A DNA stretch of 8,273 nt from a candidate division TA06 bacterium DG_78 (lineage in GTDB: Bacteria > Hydrothermota > Tepidihabitantia > SM23-42), in contig LJNI01000100.1 in the NCBI GenBank assembly GCA_001303225.1, positions 1 to 8,273 on the forward strand, written 5' to 3'. This document shows, in pieces, positions 6,357 through 8,273 of the stretch (positions are counted from its first letter, which is position 1; every line of letters starts with the position of its first letter). Position numbers and translations under genes: made by a program. The notes under the pieces are model-generated. The model was not told the origin of the DNA and did not search any database. It was given only the letters and a program-made list of their open reading frames with translations.

Positions 6357-7028
6357 ATGACAGCACTTGATGATACGGTTAAAACACAGGTAAAAGAAAT
6401 GTTCAAAGACTTGAAAAACCCGGTCAAGCTGATTGTCTTTACACATGACGGATTGGTAAAAGTACCAGGCAGTGAATGCCAAACCTGTCAGGATAATCGA
6501 CTATTAATGGAAGAAGTAGCTTCTCTTTCTGACAAGATTAGTGTTCAAATCTATGATTTTGCAAAAGATAAGGATAATGTAAAGCAGTATAAGATAGATA
6601 AAATCCCCGCAACAATTGTCGAAGGTAGCAAAGATTATGGTATCCGTCTGTTCGGTTTACCAGCTGGCTATGAGTTCCCGACACTTCTTAATGCTATAAA
6701 AATCGTGTCAACATCAAACTCTGAACTTTCAGATAGGACAAAAGAAAAATTGAAGACAATTACAAAACCAGTACATATCCAGATTTTTGTCACGTTAATG
6801 TGTCCATACTGTTCTTCAGCCGTGGCAATGGGACATCGGTTAGCTTTAGAAAATGAAAATATTTGGGCAGAAATGGTTAATGCACAAGAATTCCCCCAAA
6901 TTGCCCAGAAATATAATGTCTTTGCAGTACCTAAAATCGTTATCAACGAAAAGATCCAATTCGAAGGTTCCTTACAAGAAGATGCATTCGTTCAAAAGGT
7001 CATTGAGTCCATAAATTCGTCAGTTTAA
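6357..7028 (+). CDS. Protein disulfide oxidoreductase (PDO), two thioredoxin-fold domains
   Basis: A 223-residue protein with two tandem thioredoxin/glutaredoxin folds, as in the PDO/Grx-like family and the N-terminal part of AhpF. Domain 1 (about 1-115) has C41-Q-T-C44 and a cis-Pro at P84 (KIPATIV). Domain 2 (about 130-223) has C149-P-Y-C152 and a cis-Pro at P192 (FAVPKIV). Both active sites are intact, and there is no signal peptide, so it acts in the cytosol on protein disulfides. The CPYC motif of domain 2 is typical of the catalytically dominant site in this family; CQTC in domain 1 is less common. AAGGAGG lies 6 nt before the ATG. It is followed 21 nt later by the broken mrp gene. It may serve as an additional electron carrier for the upstream peroxiredoxin. 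Confidence 0.92.
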   Translation: MTALDDTVKTQVKEMFKDLKNPVKLIVFTHDGLVKVPGSECQTCQDNRLLMEEVASLSDKISVQIYDFAKDKDNVKQYKIDKIPATIVEGSKDYGIRLFGLPAGYEFPTLLNAIKIVSTSNSELSDRTKEKLKTITKPVHIQIFVTLMCPYCSSAVAMGHRLALENENIWAEMVNAQEFPQIAQKYNVFAVPKIVINEKIQFEGSLQEDAFVQKVIESINSSV

Positions 7029-7049
7029 AAAATTACAAGGAAGTAATTG

Positions 7050-7488
7050 GTGGCAAACGAAACTATAAGCGATGAAACAAAGAAAATCTCCCATACACTA
7101 AGTAATATAAAGAACAGACTCCTGGTCTTCTCTGGTAAAGGTGGCGTAGGAAAAAGTACGGTAGCAGCTAATCTTGGTTTTGCATTGAGTGAAAGACAGT
7201 TGCAGGTTGGTTTGATCGACATCGACATACATGGTCCTAATTTGGCTAAGATGCTCGGCGCAGAAGGGAAAAGGCTCGAAGATGGTGGTGAAAATAAAAT
7301 TCTTCCCGTTGCAGTGACAAAAAACCTTTCGCTCGTATCGATGTCTTTTCTGTTAAGCAATACAGACACACCTGTCATCTGGCGTGGTCCATTAAAGATT
7401 AAATTGATACAACAATCCACAATCACAGGCATCATGCGCCTTCAATGATCTCGTCGAAAAGATTTTACAAACCAACAAAAAATTATGA
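7050..7488 (+). pseudogene. mrp: Mrp/NBP35-type Fe-S carrier ATPase, internally deleted and frameshifted
   Basis: Intact Mrp (ApbC/NBP35) is a P-loop ATPase of roughly 270-350 residues that carries and delivers Fe-S clusters. Here only the first part is present. It has the deviant Walker A SGKGGVGKST, then LIDIDIHGPNLAKMLG, PVIWRGPLK and KLIQQ, after which the frame ends at 7446-7448 with an unrelated tail. In the +1 frame the expected C-terminus is readable: NPQSQAS from about 7414, then CAFNDLVEKILQTNKKL, with a stop at 7486-7488. The central part, including the VDxPPGTGD block and the Cys pair that binds the cluster, is missing. I estimate about 130-145 codons are lost, with the junction near 7408-7417. 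The start is taken as GTG 7050, with AAGGAAG 6 nt upstream; TTG 7047 is the in-frame alternative. An assembly error could give the same picture. Confidence 0.85.
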
Positions 7489-7515
7489 GGCTGTAGTATA
7501 ATAACTGGAGAGAAA

Positions 7516-7701
7516 ATGCCAATATACACGTATAAGTGTAAAGAATGCGACAAAATTTTTGACTTTTTAATGATTACTAAAATTGAAAAGCCGATATGTA
7601 TAAAGTGCGGCAGTGATAAATTAGAACGACAAATTACCTCATTTGGCGTCAATACGAATACGTCAAAAAGTAGCTCGAGTTGTACTCCAAAGAGTACTTG
7701 A
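7516..7701 (+). CDS. FmdB-family small zinc-ribbon protein
   Basis: A 61-residue protein opening with the typical MPIYTYKCKECDKIFD and forming a treble-Cys ribbon, C8-x2-C11 and C28-x2-C31, which should bind one zinc. The residues after the ribbon (LERQITSFG) are also typical of the family, and the tail is rich in Ser/Thr and ends with one more Cys in SSSSCTPKST. The FmdB family was named from a formamidase-linked putative regulator; its molecular role is not established, so a specific function should not be assigned. GGAG (7507-7510) lies 5 nt before the ATG. It follows the mrp remnant by 27 nt and could be transcribed with it. A hairpin overlaps its last codons. Confidence 0.88.
   Translation: MPIYTYKCKECDKIFDFLMITKIEKPICIKCGSDKLERQITSFGVNTNTSKSSSSCTPKST
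7682..7697 (+). other. Short hairpin overlapping the end of the fmdB-like gene
   Basis: GTACTC-CAAA-GAGTAC is a perfect 6-bp stem with a 4-nt loop, ending two bases before the stop codon at 7699-7701. No T-tract follows, so it is not a standard intrinsic terminator. The same GAGTAC/GTACTC sequence recurs at 7757 and 7872. Confidence 0.35.
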
Positions 7702-7876
7702 GGAATTTAAGTAACACAATGGCTGGGGCACCAGTTATACAGTATAGAACATAAAAGTACTCGATTTTTCCCAAAAATTTCTGAAAAACTGCACATCTTG
7801 TTCCTATCTGCAGGTAATTTCATTTCATATGTAGTTCTTGACTCGATGAGAATATTGGGTATTATTGTATAGTACT
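7693..7876. repeat. Three AGTACT hexamers upstream of otsA
   Basis: The palindrome AGTACT occurs at 7693-7698, 7756-7761 and 7871-7876. The last copy sits between the proposed -10 box and the otsA start. Longer matches are GAGTACTT (7692-7699) against AAGTACTC (7755-7762), which are exact reverse complements. The spacing (63 and 115 nt) is irregular. They may be operator sites or chance. Confidence 0.3.
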
Positions 7877-7883
7877 CAGTATT
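7702..7883 (+). promoter_or_regulatory. Regulatory gap before otsA with sigma70-like promoter at 7838-7865
   Basis: No gene is seen in these 182 nt. The best promoter is TTGACT (7838-7843, 5/6) and TATTAT (7860-7865, 5/6) with a 16-nt spacer. It would start transcription near 7872, about 12 nt before the ATG, leaving almost no room for a ribosome site. An AT-only hairpin, ATTTTT-CCC-AAAAAT (7764-7778), may weakly terminate the upstream unit. Confidence 0.45.
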
Positions 7884-8273
7884 ATGACAAAATTGTTAAT
7901 TGTTTCAAATAGACTACCTATTACCATTACTAAAAGAGAAGATAAAATTAGGTACAATAAAAGTGTTGGTGGCTTAGCCACAGGATTAGATTCATTCTAT
8001 AAATTATATCAAAGTATATGGATCGGTTGGCCAGGAATTGCTTCCGAGAGAATCAAGCGATCTAAGAGGAGCATCATACGGAAACTTGCCGCTGAAAACT
8101 GTCGTCCTATTTTTCTCAGTCAACACGATGTTGAAAACTACTACCATGAGTTTTGTAACAGAACAATCTGGCCTCTGTTCCATTACTTTACCCAACATTC
8201 AATATACTTGAAATACGCATGGGAATCTTACAAACAAATAAATGAGTTATTTGCAAAAATAGTCGCACGATGT
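7884..8273 (+). CDS. otsA: Trehalose-6-phosphate synthase (GT20), 3'-truncated by window edge
   Basis: The first 130 codons of a glycosyltransferase that joins glucose from a nucleotide sugar to glucose-6-phosphate, the first step of OtsA/OtsB trehalose synthesis in the cytosol. It opens with LLIVSNRLPITI, where the Arg belongs to the substrate pocket. Then come the glycine loop SVGGLATGLDS (nucleotide-sugar binding), WIGWPG, and the strongly conserved YYHEFCNRTIWPLFHY, and finally the W-x2-Y-x2-N-x2-FA pattern (WESYKQINELFA). The frame has no stop before the window edge. ATG 7884 fits the family N-terminus exactly. No Shine-Dalgarno is visible, consistent with a very short leader from the promoter at 7838-7865. 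Trehalose-phosphate phosphatase, if linked, lies outside the window. The gene starts a new transcription unit, probably for osmotic or stress protection rather than the redox island. Confidence 0.93.
   Translation, partial: MTKLLIVSNRLPITITKREDKIRYNKSVGGLATGLDSFYKLYQSIWIGWPGIASERIKRSKRSIIRKLAAENCRPIFLSQHDVENYYHEFCNRTIWPLFHYFTQHSIYLKYAWESYKQINELFAKIVARC

Noticed and set aside
7047..7448. A complete short ParA/Mrp-like ATPase of about 133 residues
   Set aside because: The last ten or so residues are unrelated to the family and the true family C-terminus is readable immediately downstream in another frame, so it is a deletion product rather than a natural short protein.
8004..8198. Minus-strand open frame near the window end
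   Set aside because: It is the shadow of the + strand otsA start, whose conserved motifs run through the whole segment.
1..8273. CRISPR array, tRNA, rRNA, transposase or phage genes
   Set aside because: No regularly spaced repeats, no cloverleaf with a T-loop consensus, and no mobile-element protein motif were found on either strand.

Overview
The window is a gene-dense, AT-rich stretch with every convincing gene on the + strand. It looks like chromosome from an anaerobic or oxygen-sensitive prokaryote. The clues are a ferredoxin-type disulfide reductase fused to a rubredoxin domain, a rubrerythrin-like protein, a peroxiredoxin, a two-domain protein disulfide oxidoreductase and an FMN nitroreductase. 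Strong AGGAGG ribosome sites and sigma70-like boxes favour a bacterium. Two-domain PDOs and FTR-rubredoxin fusions also occur in thermophiles and methanogens, so I do not assign a taxon.

Layout. (1) 1-536: C-terminal part of a NifS/IscS cysteine desulfurase, cut by the window edge. (2) 615-3349: a copper P1B-ATPase (CopA) followed by a 51-residue YHS metal-binding protein. (3) 3386-5568: a tight set of a CVWC glutaredoxin, an FTR-catalytic/rubredoxin fusion, a VOC-fold protein, a peroxiredoxin and a rubrerythrin-like diiron protein. (4) 5569-5721: a gene-free gap containing an extended imperfect palindrome. (5) 5722-7028: a nitroreductase-family flavoprotein and a two-domain protein disulfide oxidoreductase. 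(6) 7050-7488: an Mrp/NBP35 ATPase gene that has lost its middle; its C-terminal tail survives in another frame. (7) 7516-7701: an FmdB-type zinc ribbon. (8) 7702-7883: a regulatory gap with a promoter and repeated AGTACT hexamers. (9) 7884 to the end: the N-terminal 130 codons of a trehalose-6-phosphate synthase (OtsA), running off the window.

How the genes may work together (inference): the block is a metal and redox homeostasis island. CopA and the YHS protein would handle copper. Reduced ferredoxin could feed the FTR-like reductase, which would reduce the neighbouring glutaredoxin. That in turn could reduce the peroxiredoxin, which lacks an obvious resolving cysteine. The rubrerythrin-like protein lacks its own rubredoxin domain, while the reductase two genes upstream carries one. 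Cysteine desulfurase and Mrp both belong to iron-sulfur cluster metabolism, but the Mrp copy here is broken.

The items most worth checking are the internally deleted mrp, the glutaredoxin/FTR-rubredoxin/peroxiredoxin/rubrerythrin module, non-consensus residues in the CopA phosphorylation motif and the cysteine desulfurase, and the palindrome before the nitroreductase. I see no CRISPR array, tRNA, rRNA or insertion sequence.
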